Part shown: one piece after another, positions 1 to 9,314 of the stretch
How positions within the stretch are numbered: position 1 is the first letter of the stretch
Layout of the letters: every line of letters begins with the position of its first letter
Notes under the pieces: generated by a model
What the model was told of the DNA's origin: nothing
The model's database searches: none
Seen by the model: the letters and a program-made list of their open reading frames with translations, nothing else
Translations under genes and position numbers: made by a program
Source: Dechloromonas sp. TW-R-39-2
Lineage (GTDB): Bacteria > Pseudomonadota > Gammaproteobacteria > Burkholderiales > Rhodocyclaceae
Direction: 5' to 3'
Length of the DNA stretch: 64,000 bases
Assembly: GCF_016864195.1 (NCBI RefSeq)
Contig: NZ_CP045202.1
Location: 1,395,001 to 1,459,000, forward strand

Positions 1-6
1 CCGAGG

Positions 7-1323
7 TTACTGATCGAGTGGCCGGTTTCGTACTTCAGGCATGAAACGCAGACCGATCAGGCTGGCCAGAATGAGCAGCCCCGCCGGGTACCACAGGCCA
101 GCCAATGGATCGCCAAAATGAACACCAAGCCAAGTGACCATCAAGGGGGACATGCCACCGATCCAGCCGGCCGACAGGTTGTGGGGCAGGGCGACGGCGG
201 TGTAGCGGGTGCGTGCCGGAAAAAGTTCGGGCAGGGTCGCTGTCTGTGGTCCGGTAATGCACGCCAGCGGGATGACCAGGACCAGTAGAAGTAGCGTGAT
301 CATCATCGTGTCAGGTGTAGCTTGTTTGCCGTAATGCAGCAGTCCGTGAAAAACCGGCAGGATGGTGATGGCACCGGTGATCAGGCCGGTCAGCAAGACC
401 GGGCGACGGCCAATTCGGTCCGATAGCCAGCCGCAGAAAAGGGTTGCCGGGAACAGGGCGAGGGTCGATATCATGACCAGCATGCTGGCTTGCGAGGCGG
501 GCAGGTTGACCACCGTTTTCAGGAAAACGCCGGTATAAACCTGGGCCGAGAAAAAGAGCAATGAACCGCCGGCTGAAATACAGAAAAAAAGCAGCCCCAT
601 CCGGCCCAGCGTATGTCGGTCGGTAAAGCATTCGCGCAGGGGGGTTTTGGCCAATGCATTCCTGGTGCGCAATTGACTGAAAATCGGTGATTCGTGCAGG
701 CTCAGGCGACTCTTGATCGAGATGGCCAGCAACAAGGCCGAGAGCAGGAAAGGAATTCGCCAGCCCCAGGATTTGAAGTCGGCTTCGCTGAGAAAGTGCT
801 GCAGGACGACGATTTGCAAGGTCGAGGCCATCATGCCCAGCGGCCCCATCAATTGCAGGATGCTGGTGTAAATCCCCCGTTTCCCTTCGGGTGCGTGTTC
901 CGTCAGGTAGACCGCAGCGCCGCCGACCTCTCCACCGACCGACAGGCCTTGCAGCATGCGCAGCACAAGCAGCAGGGCCGGGGCCAGCAAGCCAACCTGT
1001 TCGTAGGTTGGCAACAGCCCGACACAAACGGTTGAGACGCCCATCAGCACAATCGTGGCGAGGAAAATGGTACGTCGACCGTGGCGGTCGCCGAGCGAGC
1101 CAAAAATGGCAGCCCCGAGTGGCCGTACGATCATGCCGACGCCAAATGTGCCGAGGCTGGCGAGCAGTGCGGCAACCGGATCATCGGCTGGGAAGAAGAG
1201 CACGCTGAAATAAATGGCCAGTGAAGCAAAGGTCAGGAAGTCATACCATTCCAGAAATGTGCCGAAGCAGGCGGAGATCACCACTTTTTTCTGGATGCTC
1301 TTGGTTGATTCAGGCGGGCTCAT
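7..1323 (-). CDS. MFS transporter, metabolite:H+ symporter (MHS) type
   Basis: Predicted inner-membrane proton symporter of 438 residues with about 12 hydrophobic segments. The N-terminal motif GTFLEWYDF and the loop 2-3 motif GSLGDRHGRR are typical of the MHS branch (KgtP, ProP, ShiA, citrate carriers), and a second loop copy reads GWLSDRIGRR. The family imports organic acids, betaines or shikimate with protons; the substrate cannot be read from the sequence. The gene lies on the same strand as the downstream two-component pair but is separated from it by an opposite-strand gene, so a link to carboxylate sensing is only a guess. The length is normal for the family and the start has a weak GGAAA ribosome site. 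Confidence 0.85.
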   Translation of the reverse strand: MSPPESTKSIQKKVVISACFGTFLEWYDFLTFASLAIYFSVLFFPADDPVAALLASLGTFGVGMIVRPLGAAIFGSLGDRHGRRTIFLATIVLMGVSTVCVGLLPTYEQVGLLAPALLLVLRMLQGLSVGGEVGGAAVYLTEHAPEGKRGIYTSILQLMGPLGMMASTLQIVVLQHFLSEADFKSWGWRIPFLLSALLLAISIKSRLSLHESPIFSQLRTRNALAKTPLRECFTDRHTLGRMGLLFFCISAGGSLLFFSAQVYTGVFLKTVVNLPASQASMLVMISTLALFPATLFCGWLSDRIGRRPVLLTGLITGAITILPVFHGLLHYGKQATPDTMMITLLLLVLVIPLACITGPQTATLPELFPARTRYTAVALPHNLSAGWIGGMSPLMVTWLGVHFGDPLAGLWYPAGLLILASLIGLRFMPEVRNRPLDQ

Positions 1324-1434
1324 GGATTTTCCGGGGCGAAAAAAGAGGCATTATCGCCCGCCTTGCTTGCCGATCCAATTGCCAAGCGTCGTTTCCTGAT
1401 GCAGACTTCGCCGATCAACAAGGAGGGGTTGTGC

Positions 1435-1767
1435 ATGCTTTATGTGTCAAGAGACAGTGCCGGGCAAATTTGTGAATTGCATCCCATGGCAGTGGGCGAC
1501 GCGCATGAGGCTTTGCCGGCAGATAATCCCGAAGTGCTGCAGTTCATCCACGAGCGGTGGCGGCAAAATGAGCTGGATCAGCTTGACCGCGAATTCGTTC
1601 GCGTCATCGAGGACATGATCGAGCTGTTGATGTCGAAGGATCTGATCCTGTTTACCGACCTGCCGCCCAAGGTTCAGGAAAAGCTGTTGCGCCGCAAGGA
1701 AATCCGCGAAAAGCAATATGACGACGGTGCTTTCCGGATGGGCAACGACGACATCATCCAGCTTTAA
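1435..1767 (+). CDS. conserved small protein, family misnamed 'tryptophan synthase subunit beta like'
   Basis: A 110-residue acidic cytoplasmic protein beginning MLYVSRDSAGQI. I chose the ATG at 1435 because a full AGGAGG sits at 1421-1426, eight bases upstream; the frame is open further upstream but without a ribosome site. The sequence (central IEDMIELLMSKDLILFTDLP, then KVQEKLLRRKEIRE) matches from memory a widespread proteobacterial family that databases call tryptophan synthase beta-like, although it has no PLP site and no known function. No signal peptide or membrane segment is visible. It stands alone, convergent with the response regulator gene that follows six bases later. Confidence 0.75.
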   Translation: MLYVSRDSAGQICELHPMAVGDAHEALPADNPEVLQFIHERWRQNELDQLDREFVRVIEDMIELLMSKDLILFTDLPPKVQEKLLRRKEIREKQYDDGAFRMGNDDIIQL

Positions 1768-1773
1768 GGGCGA

Positions 1774-2382
1774 TTAATTCAGGGTCATCACGGCCTTGAC
1801 CAGTTCGGCCAGCGTGCGGACGCCCATTTTCTCCATGACCCGGGCGCGGTGCGCCTCGACGGTCTTCATGCTGATATCGAGTTCGTCGGCGATCTGCTTG
1901 TTCAGCTTGCCGGCTACAACGAGCGTCATTACTTCGCGCTCGCGTTGGGTCAGTTGCTCCATGCGCAGCGAGATGGCGCTGTCCCGCTGACGCCTCGCCG
2001 CTATTTCGCTATCCAGTTCGAGCGCGCGTCGAATGCGCGAAAGCAGGTCTTCGTTGTGGAAGGGTTTCTCGATGAAGTCACAGGCGCCTCGTTGCAGGGC
2101 GCCGACTGCCATCGGCACGTCGCCGTGGCCAGTGACGAAGATGACGGGCAGTTCCGAACCGAGCCCATCGAGTTTTTCGTGTAATTCGAGCCCGCTCATC
2201 TCGGGCATCCGGACATCCAGCACCAGGCAGCCGCGCATCTTGTCATGGCGTGCCACCAGAAAGTTTTCGGCCGAGTCGAAGCAGGCTACCCGGTAGCCTT
2301 CCCCTTCAAGCAGCCAGGTCATCGAGTCACGCATGGCCTCGTCGTCATCGACGACAAAAATCGTTTGCGGCAACTCACTCAT
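1774..2382 (-). CDS. FixJ/DctR-type response regulator
   Basis: A two-component transcription factor of 202 residues. The receiver domain (about 6-120) has the acidic pocket VVDDDE near residue 12 and phospho-acceptor Asp56 in LVLDVRMP. The C-terminal LuxR-type helix-turn-helix (about 135-200) contains LTQREREVMTLVVAGKLNKQ. This layout is that of the FixJ/TodT/DctR group, whose members activate promoters after phosphorylation. The start codon lies inside the 3' end of the upstream histidine kinase gene (8-bp overlap), so the two are translationally coupled and almost certainly cognate. The target genes are unknown. Confidence 0.9.
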   Translation of the reverse strand: MSELPQTIFVVDDDEAMRDSMTWLLEGEGYRVACFDSAENFLVARHDKMRGCLVLDVRMPEMSGLELHEKLDGLGSELPVIFVTGHGDVPMAVGALQRGACDFIEKPFHNEDLLSRIRRALELDSEIAARRQRDSAISLRMEQLTQREREVMTLVVAGKLNKQIADELDISMKTVEAHRARVMEKMGVRTLAELVKAVMTLN

Positions 2383-4762
2383 GTTCTTCCTCTATCGGTA
2401 CGGTGAAACGGAAGGTCGTGCCGCCTTCCCGGCGTGGTTCCAGCCAAAGCCGGCCCTGGTGGAATTCGATGATCGAGCGGCAGATTGCCAGCCCGATCCC
2501 CATCCCTTCCGGTTTGGTCGTGTAGAAAGGGGCGAAAATCTTCTCGACATCTTCTTCGGCCAGCCCGTGTCCCTGGTCGGCGACACTGATTTCCAGCATA
2601 CGCTCATCGGCCAATCGGGCATTGATCAACAGGCGACGACGTTCAAAGGGGATATTGTGCATCGATTCGATGCCATTTTTCACCAGATTAAGCAGCACTT
2701 GTTCAATCATGATGCGGTCGACCACGATTTTGGGCAGATTTTCAGGCAATTCAACGATGATCTGCGTGCCTGTTCGCTGGGCTTCGATGTCGGCAAAGGC
2801 GCGTGCTTCGTCGACCAGTTCGTCGAGTGAAATGGGTTCGCGTTTCGGGTCGCTCTTTTTCACCATGTCGCGCATCCGGCGAATGATCTTGCCGGCCCGT
2901 TCAGCCTGGTCGGCTGCTTTTTGCATGGCCGCCAGCAGGTCTTCGAAGCGATAGTTGCCGGCTTGCATGCGTTTGATGCACCCGGCGCAGTAATTGGCGA
3001 TGGCCGACAGAGGCTGGTTCAACTCGTGGGCCAGCGAGGATGCCATTTCGCCCATGGTGATCAGGCGCGAGGTCTGCTCAAGACGTTTCTGCTGTTGCAG
3101 ATTGACTTCGTCGATGTGCTTCTTGTCGGTGATGTCGGCGGCAATCTGGACCCGGACTGTGCGTCCGTCGACCCAGCGGATTGCCCGTTCGTGCAGGTGG
3201 TACCAGTGTCCCGAGAGGGCGTGCTGGATTTCACCGTCGTAGATTTCGCAGGGCAATTCCTCGCTCGACAGTTCGGCCGGGTTGGCGCTCAAGGCTTCGT
3301 TCATCGGGCGGCAGGCTGCGGTCACCTGGGCCGAGTCGCGCCCGACGGTATCGAAGCCAAAGATGTTCTGGAAGGCGCGGTTGGCGAAGAGGATTTCGCC
3401 TGAGTCGGCGTCGGCGACGTGCACAGCGGTATCCAGACCGTTGATCACCGTGACAAAACGTTCGTGCGCCCGTTCCAGTTCGACGCGTGCGCGTTTCGGC
3501 TCGGTAATGTCGTTCATCGAAGCCATCCAGCCGATTTGCAGGCCGTTGGCATCGATCAGTGGCGAGAAATAGAGGCGGACATCGAAGCGTTCGCCATTTT
3601 TCCGCATGATGCGCATTTCAAAACCGGCTGCCGGCGCCTGACCGGCCAGTGCCTGGTCGATGTTGTTCTGCAGGCGGTCGAATTCTTCATCGGGCCAGTA
3701 AGGGTAGGGCGGGGCGATGCCGACCAGCTCTGACTCGTCAAAACCGGTCATGCGGCAGAACGCGGCATTGACGAAGGTGATCCGGCCTTCGAGATCAATG
3801 GCGCGCATGCCGGTGATCAGCGATTGGGACATCGCCTGGCGGAAGGCATAGGCGGCGCGCAGTTGCTCTTCTGTTTCTGCCCGGCGATGGGCGTGGCGCC
3901 GAAGTTGAACCAGTGTGGCCGTCGCAATCAGCGTCAAAATGACGATCAGGCCGGCCGGTACAAAGGGCAGCCAGGCCCCGCCGCCGCGATAGGCGATGAT
4001 GTTCAGGCCCAGCCGATTGCCCGGCATGTCGAGGCTGATGCTGCCGGAAATCTTGCGGTCGGTCGGCTTGACCGAGGAGTTGCTGTAAACCTCCTGGTTC
4101 GTTGCATCGACAACCGTCAGGCTGTAGCGCGCCGTGAACACCGCCGGCAAGGTCGCGCGCAGCAGTGTCTCGAGCGATTGCAGGGCGATGAAGGCGCCCA
4201 GGTCGCTGCTGCCTTGCTGGACCGGGAAAATCAGGTCGTTGGCCTGACGCTGGTAGGCATCGGGATAATTGCTGCTGAACAAGGTGCGACGTGTGCGCAG
4301 TGCTTCCTGCAGGGCGGCCAGGCGAGTGTCGGTCAGTTGCTCGCCGACAAATGTCGCGGTCGACTCGTTCGGCGAGACCCATTCGACCTTGCCTTCGGTG
4401 CTGACCCAGACAATGGCTGCCAGCTCTGGATTGTCCCGAACATAGCGTGACGCACGGACCTGAAAGATTTCGTAGGTCAGCTGCTTGAATTCCTGTTCGC
4501 GCCCAAGTTCCGCCAGAAAATCCTGATGCGCGTGGAGGCGATTCTCAATGGTCCGTTCGGCCCAGTGCATGTCGCCTTCAAGCGCCGAGTGGGCGGTGTC
4601 CTGCTCACGCCACTGCAGTAGCGCGGTGACGACCAGCATGGCAATGGAAAAAATGCCGATGGCAATGTAGGGGGCGAACCAGAGCCAGGTTTGCTTGGGC
4701 TGGCTGGGAGGGGGGCGGATGAACATGGCTTGATTTTTCGCCCACCGGGGCCGGTCGACCAT
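2375..4762 (-). CDS. membrane-bound PAS sensor histidine kinase (DctS/FixL-like)
   Basis: A 795-residue sensor. Membrane segment 1 is near residues 28-51, followed by a roughly 210-residue periplasmic sensor region and membrane segment 2 near 265-290. Two PAS domains follow (about 300-425 and 430-545), then a HisKA dimerisation helix with phospho-acceptor His579 in AHELNQPLSAI and an HATPase domain with the N-box Asn696 (NLVKNGIESM), DQGHGL and GMGIGLAI. The HELNQP box is typical of the FixL/DctB/DctS family that senses C4-dicarboxylates, oxygen or similar small signals. It is cotranscribed with the FixJ-type regulator. The start is uncertain: a second ATG at 4726 gives MFIRPPPS and neither has a good ribosome site. 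Confidence 0.9.
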   Translation of the reverse strand: MVDRPRWAKNQAMFIRPPPSQPKQTWLWFAPYIAIGIFSIAMLVVTALLQWREQDTAHSALEGDMHWAERTIENRLHAHQDFLAELGREQEFKQLTYEIFQVRASRYVRDNPELAAIVWVSTEGKVEWVSPNESTATFVGEQLTDTRLAALQEALRTRRTLFSSNYPDAYQRQANDLIFPVQQGSSDLGAFIALQSLETLLRATLPAVFTARYSLTVVDATNQEVYSNSSVKPTDRKISGSISLDMPGNRLGLNIIAYRGGGAWLPFVPAGLIVILTLIATATLVQLRRHAHRRAETEEQLRAAYAFRQAMSQSLITGMRAIDLEGRITFVNAAFCRMTGFDESELVGIAPPYPYWPDEEFDRLQNNIDQALAGQAPAAGFEMRIMRKNGERFDVRLYFSPLIDANGLQIGWMASMNDITEPKRARVELERAHERFVTVINGLDTAVHVADADSGEILFANRAFQNIFGFDTVGRDSAQVTAACRPMNEALSANPAELSSEELPCEIYDGEIQHALSGHWYHLHERAIRWVDGRTVRVQIAADITDKKHIDEVNLQQQKRLEQTSRLITMGEMASSLAHELNQPLSAIANYCAGCIKRMQAGNYRFEDLLAAMQKAADQAERAGKIIRRMRDMVKKSDPKREPISLDELVDEARAFADIEAQRTGTQIIVELPENLPKIVVDRIMIEQVLLNLVKNGIESMHNIPFERRRLLINARLADERMLEISVADQGHGLAEEDVEKIFAPFYTTKPEGMGIGLAICRSIIEFHQGRLWLEPRREGGTTFRFTVPIEEEHE

Positions 4763-4855
4763 AGGTACTTACCCTAACTCAGGGCAGGGTCATTGCAGCA
4801 CAGGCTGTTTTTTCAAATCAGGCGGCATTTGTCGGTCTACCGCGGCAACAAGGGC

Positions 4856-7102
4856 TTAGGCCCTTTTTCTCGTCGGTTCAGCCAGCCAGGCGATGAATTC
4901 GGCTTCCGGCATCGGTCGACCGTAGTAATAGCCTTGCGCTTCATTGCAGCCCAGTTCGAGCAGGGTGCTGGCGACGCCTTCATCCTCGACTCCTTCGGCA
5001 ATGACCCGCATGCCCAGTTCGTGACCGAGAATAATGATCGTTCTGGCGATACGTGCCCCGTGCCCTTCCTTGCTCAGGGCAGAGACAAAGCTGCGATCGA
5101 TCTTGAGGTGGTTGGCAGGTAGTTGGTCAAGGTAGGAAAGCGATGAATAGCCGGTTCCAAAGTCGTCGATCGCGATACCGATTCCCTGCTGGCGCAAGGC
5201 GGTCAATGTGGCAATGGCGGCATCGAGGCCGGCCAGGGCGACGGATTCTGTAACTTCAAGTTCAAGGCAGGATGGCGAGCAGCCTGTTTCTTGCAGGGCC
5301 TGCAGGATGCTTTCCTGAAAGCCCGGCTGGCGAATCTGGACGGGCGAAATATTGACGGCCATCTTGAGGTCGGGAAAGCCGGCTGCCTGAAAGCGTTTCA
5401 GCGTGTGGAGCGCCACGTGCAGGAGCCAGTTGCCAAGACTGACAATCAGCCCGGATTGTTCGGCAATCGGGATGAAGCGATCCGGCGGGACGAAGCTGCC
5501 ATCCGGCAGGCGCCAGCGGAGCAGGGCTTCGACACCGAGCAGGCGACCGCTGAGCAGATCGACTTGCGGCTGATAGGCGAGAAAAAGCTGCCGGTTGTCA
5601 AAGGCGGAGCGCAGATCGCGCAGTAACTGGGCGCGTTCGCGGGCTTCGGCGCCGATGTCGCGCGAAAAGGTGATGCTCTGCCCCATGCCCTGGCGTTTGG
5701 CGCGGCGTAGTGCGAGATAACCGTCCTTGAGTATCTCGGCACCGGATTGGTACGCCTGGTCGACAACGACCAGGCCGATTGAAATCGAAATGGCATGTTC
5801 GACTTCTTCAACGATGAACGGCAGGGTAAAGCATTTTTGAATCTGGGCGGATCCGATCTGGCCTTGCTTGCCGAGCAGGGCAAAGGTGTCGGCCGAGAGG
5901 CGCGCCAGATAAACCGTCGGGTCGAACAGCGTGCGCAGGCGCTTGGCGACCAGCTTGAGCAAACCGTCGCCATACTGGTGGCCGAGAATGTCGTTGGTCG
6001 TCGAAAACTGGTCGATATCAATCAAGGCCAGAATGGTGTCATCTTGTGCCTGACGGGCAATGCGCTCGTCGAGTTCGGCGATCAGGGCGACACGATTCGG
6101 CAGGCCGATTTGGCGATCGAAGAAAGCATCCTGACGCAGGGCGGATACCAGATCGACATTTTTGGCGCACAACGCAATGTTGGTGCAGAAAACTTCGAGC
6201 AAATGCTGGTCGACTTCGCAAATCGGCTGGCTGGCATTGATAAAAGCGGCAAAGCCCTCGCCGGGGGATTTACGGAAATAAAGGGTGACATCGTGTTCGC
6301 CAATGATGCTGTGGCGATTGCGTAGCGCCTGATTCAGATTGTGTACCAGATGCGAATCATTGATTTCGGACAGGCGACGCTGGATCAGGTGACGATAGGG
6401 ACCCGCTGCCGCAATGATTCGGTATTCCTGCAAGCGGGGGCCGCTTTCCGCCGACTCGGCTGCCGCACAGACCAGTCCTTCCGGTGAAACGCCGATCAGC
6501 CCGGCAATCTGGGTGATGACGCCTTCGGCAAAGGCTTGCAGTCCCTGTTCGGCCATGAACTGATTGCTTGCCGCAACGATTTTTTCCAGCCCGCTGCGAC
6601 TGGCATCGAGGCGCTGCAATTGCTGATACGAGCGAATTGCCGTCGTCAGTGTCGTGAATAATTTGCTGTGGGTCAGTTCGCTCTTGGTTTTGTAATCGTT
6701 GATGTCGTAACGGGTGATCGTTTCCGCTTCAGGCGCATGGCCGGGCTGGCCCGTGCGCAAAATGATCCGGGTATTGACCAGCAGCAGTTCGTTACGGATG
6801 GCATCCACCGTCTGCAGGCCGGCATTTTCACTTTCCATGACGACATCGAGCAAAATCAGCGCGACATCGTCTTCATGCGTCAGCAGCTTGATGGCTTCGC
6901 GGCCGGAGTGTGCATGGAGAATTTCCAGGCGTCGGCCAAGGATGCGGATGCTGGCCAAGGCAAACTCGGTGGCCTCATGAACATCGGGATCATCATCGAC
7001 GACCAATATCCGCCACCGCGAATCCTCCGCCTGGCATTTCTCCGGGATTGGCTCGTCTTCGATGAAAACCAGATCGTCGCTGGCCGACGGGTTCATGGGC
7101 AA
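4856..7102 (-). CDS. response regulator with DUF3369, degenerate GGDEF and EAL domains
   Basis: A 748-residue cytoplasmic signalling protein. A receiver domain occupies about residues 30-155 with acceptor Asp86 (LILLDVVME), followed by a DUF3369-type sensory region (about 165-325), a GGDEF-fold domain (about 330-480) and an EAL domain (about 490-740). The diguanylate cyclase signature is replaced by LSADTF, so cyclase activity is unlikely. The EAL domain keeps EALLRW, NISPVQ, EVTES, DDFGTGYSS, KIDRSF and AEGVE, as expected of an active cyclic-di-GMP phosphodiesterase. No kinase is adjacent, apart from the PAS kinase gene upstream in the window, which is already paired. AAGGATTG serves as ribosome site, and a perfect inverted repeat lies upstream. 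Confidence 0.92.
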   Translation of the reverse strand: MPMNPSASDDLVFIEDEPIPEKCQAEDSRWRILVVDDDPDVHEATEFALASIRILGRRLEILHAHSGREAIKLLTHEDDVALILLDVVMESENAGLQTVDAIRNELLLVNTRIILRTGQPGHAPEAETITRYDINDYKTKSELTHSKLFTTLTTAIRSYQQLQRLDASRSGLEKIVAASNQFMAEQGLQAFAEGVITQIAGLIGVSPEGLVCAAAESAESGPRLQEYRIIAAAGPYRHLIQRRLSEINDSHLVHNLNQALRNRHSIIGEHDVTLYFRKSPGEGFAAFINASQPICEVDQHLLEVFCTNIALCAKNVDLVSALRQDAFFDRQIGLPNRVALIAELDERIARQAQDDTILALIDIDQFSTTNDILGHQYGDGLLKLVAKRLRTLFDPTVYLARLSADTFALLGKQGQIGSAQIQKCFTLPFIVEEVEHAISISIGLVVVDQAYQSGAEILKDGYLALRRAKRQGMGQSITFSRDIGAEARERAQLLRDLRSAFDNRQLFLAYQPQVDLLSGRLLGVEALLRWRLPDGSFVPPDRFIPIAEQSGLIVSLGNWLLHVALHTLKRFQAAGFPDLKMAVNISPVQIRQPGFQESILQALQETGCSPSCLELEVTESVALAGLDAAIATLTALRQQGIGIAIDDFGTGYSSLSYLDQLPANHLKIDRSFVSALSKEGHGARIARTIIILGHELGMRVIAEGVEDEGVASTLLELGCNEAQGYYYGRPMPEAEFIAWLAEPTRKRA

Positions 7103-7136
7103 TCCTTAGTGGTGTGGATGTGGCCGGGGTTTTCCC

Positions 7137-7153
7137 GTTATTTTCAAAATAAC
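7137..7153. promoter_or_regulatory. perfect 8-bp inverted repeat upstream of the EAL gene
   Basis: GTTATTTTCAAAATAAC is a perfect palindrome with a one-base centre, lying 35-51 bases before the start codon of the EAL-domain gene. It lacks the GC-rich stem of a terminator, so an operator or a promoter-proximal regulatory site is more likely. This is inference from symmetry alone. Confidence 0.35.
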
Positions 7154-7201
7154 CTGATTTGTTCCGAGCAGTTTGCGCCAAGCGCCTGCGCTGTGCAAGA
7201 T

Positions 7202-7927
7202 TTAGCCAAGTTCGATCCAGCGGGCGATCAATGGCACCAGCAATGCCGTCAGAGCGCCATTCAATCCCATGGCCAATGCGGCGAAGGCTCCGCTTTGCTC
7301 ATTGACCTGGAATGCGCGGGCGGTGCCAATGCCGTGTGAGGCGATTCCGATGGCAAAGCCGCGAATTGCCGGGTCGCGCAGGCGCACCGCATCGAAAACG
7401 TAGCGTGCGGCAACGGCACCAATAATGCCGGTGACGATTACCAGAACGGCGGTGAGCGAAGGTATGCCGCCGATTCGTTCGGCAATGCCCATGGCAATCG
7501 GCGTCGTGACCGATTTGGGGGCCAGCGAGAGCTGGCTGGGCAGGCTGGCGCCGAACAGCCGGCCAATGGCCACTGCCGAAAGTGCGGCGCTCAGGCTGCC
7601 GACCAGCAGGCCGACCAGGACAGGCAGCCACATGGCCTTGACGCGCTTGAGTTGCGTATATAGCGGGATGGCGAGTGCGACAGTAGCCGGTCCGAGCAGA
7701 AAATGGACGAATTGGGCGCCGGCAAAATAGGTTTCGTAGCTTGTCCCGGTCGACAGTAAAAAACAGACCAAAACGCTGACGGCGATGAGCACCGGATTGG
7801 CCAGTGGATGATTGCCGGAGCGCCGGTAAATCCAGAATGCCCCTTGGTAAGCCAGCAGCGTGATAGTCAGACCGAGTAGTGGCGAGGCTGAAAGATAAAC
7901 CCAGAGTTCGTTGATGCGCGGGGTCAT
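7202..7927 (-). CDS. lrgB: LrgB/CidB-family membrane protein
   Basis: A 241-residue integral membrane protein of the LrgB family (E. coli YohK type), starting MTPRINELWVYL. Several hydrophobic helices are visible, and the conserved C-terminal stretch contains GIASHGIGTARAFQ, a recognisable LrgB signature. The start at 7927 overlaps the stop of lrgA in an ATGA arrangement; the longer reading frame upstream is only lrgA read in another frame. LrgA/LrgB pairs are described as holin/antiholin-like modulators of murein hydrolase activity, and some members export or import pyruvate or glycolate. A small-carboxylate role would fit the nearby glyoxylate genes but is not shown by sequence. Confidence 0.9.
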   Translation of the reverse strand: MTPRINELWVYLSASPLLGLTITLLAYQGAFWIYRRSGNHPLANPVLIAVSVLVCFLLSTGTSYETYFAGAQFVHFLLGPATVALAIPLYTQLKRVKAMWLPVLVGLLVGSLSAALSAVAIGRLFGASLPSQLSLAPKSVTTPIAMGIAERIGGIPSLTAVLVIVTGIIGAVAARYVFDAVRLRDPAIRGFAIGIASHGIGTARAFQVNEQSGAFAALAMGLNGALTALLVPLIARWIELG

Positions 7928-8283
7928 GGATTTTCTCCCGGGGCCGTGCTGCGCGGGGCGCAGAGCTGCATGACCAGCCCGGTGACCAGCAAGGTCATCA
8001 AGGTGCTGACCAGTAGTGAAATCGATAGTGCAAGCCACTCATCGGCGACACGGTGCAGATGCACCATGATGCCGGTGCCGGCCGGCACGAAGAGTAGCGA
8101 CAGGTGTTGAAGCAGGGTCTGGCTGGTTGTCTGCAGATCGTGCCCCGGCCCGCCGCGCAGGGTCAGCACAAGAAAAAGCAGCAACATGCCGAGTACCGGG
8201 CCGGGGACAGGGAGATCCAGGCCGCGGGCAATGACTTCCCCGGCTAGCTGGCATAAAAGGAGTTGGGTCAGGGCTGAAAGCAT
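7924..8283 (-). CDS. lrgA: LrgA/CidA-family membrane protein
   Basis: A 119-residue protein with four predicted membrane helices and the family motif LPVPGPVLGMLLLF near the N-terminus, followed by LSLLFVPAGTGIM. This is the CidA/LrgA holin-like family (YohJ type), the partner of LrgB. A GGAGAG ribosome site precedes the start. The stop overlaps the lrgB start by four bases, giving a tight two-gene operon. Possible roles are membrane permeability control or small-organic-acid transport; neither can be chosen from sequence. Confidence 0.9.
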   Translation of the reverse strand: MLSALTQLLLCQLAGEVIARGLDLPVPGPVLGMLLLFLVLTLRGGPGHDLQTTSQTLLQHLSLLFVPAGTGIMVHLHRVADEWLALSISLLVSTLMTLLVTGLVMQLCAPRSTAPGENP

Positions 8284-8298
8284 GCAGCTTCTCTCCGT

Positions 8299-9234
8299 TC
8301 AGAAAACAACATGGCCAAGGGTGCGCACCGCAATGCCGATACAGGCGCCGCAGGCGGCCGGTTTCCAGACGGCGGCAACACGGCGGCCGGCTGAAATCAG
8401 CACGGCGACACCAGGTAAATCGAAAGGGGAAATGAGAAAACCGGCGCTGGCGTTGAGCAGCTCGACACTGACCTGGCCGGCCCGTCGCATGTCATCCATG
8501 ACGCCCATCATCGCCGTCCCGCCGGCCAGGTATTTGGTCAGCGCCGGGAGAATCAGGATCGGATCGATCGCGGCCAGCCGAAGCAGCGGCGTCAGCCAGG
8601 CGGTCAGCAGATCGAGTGCGCCAAAGCGTTTGAGTGCGGTGACGGCGACCAGTGATAGAACCAGCATCGGAATGGCGCCAACGGCAATTTTGAAGGCTTC
8701 GGCACCGGCCCGGTTGATGACGTCGAGAATGCCCTTGGCGCTTTCGGCTACCGGGTGATGCAAGGTTTCGTCAAGCTGCCCTTCAATGCCCGAGAGCGTC
8801 CGTCCAAACAGGTAATAGGTGCTGGCGGCGGCGGCCAGTCCGCCAAGCAGCGACCAAGTCAGTGTCAGGCCGAAATCAAGGCCCATGGTCATCATCGGCA
8901 GGGCGGCATTGGCTTGCGACATGGCAAAGACCATGGCCAGCGTCGCGGCGATGTGGCGGTCCGAGGTACCACGCTGATCCATCATGGTCAGCGTCGCCAT
9001 CGGTGCTGCGAAGCTGACGAAGTTGATCTGCAGCGCAGCAAAAACACCGAGGCCAGTCAGGCCGAAGGGTTTGAGCAAAGGAGCAAGGCGAACGACGAGT
9101 CGATCAAGGACGCCGCGTGCTTCGAGCAAGCGCATCAGCGAGAGCATGACCACCATCACCGGCAGCAGGACGAAAAGTGAAAGCTCGACGGCCGAGCGGC
9201 CGGCTTTCAGAATGATGTCGATGAGGATTTCCAT
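8299..9234 (-). CDS. nucleoside-recognition (Gate) domain membrane protein, SpmA/SpmB-like
   Basis: A 311-residue polytopic membrane protein. It appears to contain two Gate-type repeats: residues about 20-140, with LQINFVSFAAPMATLTMMDQ, and about 185-300, with PALTKYLAGGTAMMGVMDD. This family covers Bacillus spore maturation proteins SpmA/SpmB and related proteins in non-sporulating bacteria, where the function is unknown; transport of a nucleoside-like or other small solute is proposed for the fold. It lies 15 bases upstream of lrgA on the same strand and may be cotranscribed with lrgAB. No convincing ribosome site precedes the start, so the N-terminus is tentative. Confidence 0.75.
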   Translation of the reverse strand: MEILIDIILKAGRSAVELSLFVLLPVMVVMLSLMRLLEARGVLDRLVVRLAPLLKPFGLTGLGVFAALQINFVSFAAPMATLTMMDQRGTSDRHIAATLAMVFAMSQANAALPMMTMGLDFGLTLTWSLLGGLAAAASTYYLFGRTLSGIEGQLDETLHHPVAESAKGILDVINRAGAEAFKIAVGAIPMLVLSLVAVTALKRFGALDLLTAWLTPLLRLAAIDPILILPALTKYLAGGTAMMGVMDDMRRAGQVSVELLNASAGFLISPFDLPGVAVLISAGRRVAAVWKPAACGACIGIAVRTLGHVVF

Positions 9235-9314
9235 GATGCGTCGTCGAGGTGGGTAGAGCCAGAGTATCGGATGGCCTGGGCGGGGGGCGCTATTGCGGAC
9301 AACCCGATGAAGAC

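Noticed and set aside
694..1208. Open frames on the plus strand opposite the MFS gene
   Set aside because: They are shadows of a clear transporter gene, with no start signal or family resemblance; many similar mirror frames in this GC-rich window were left out for the same reason.
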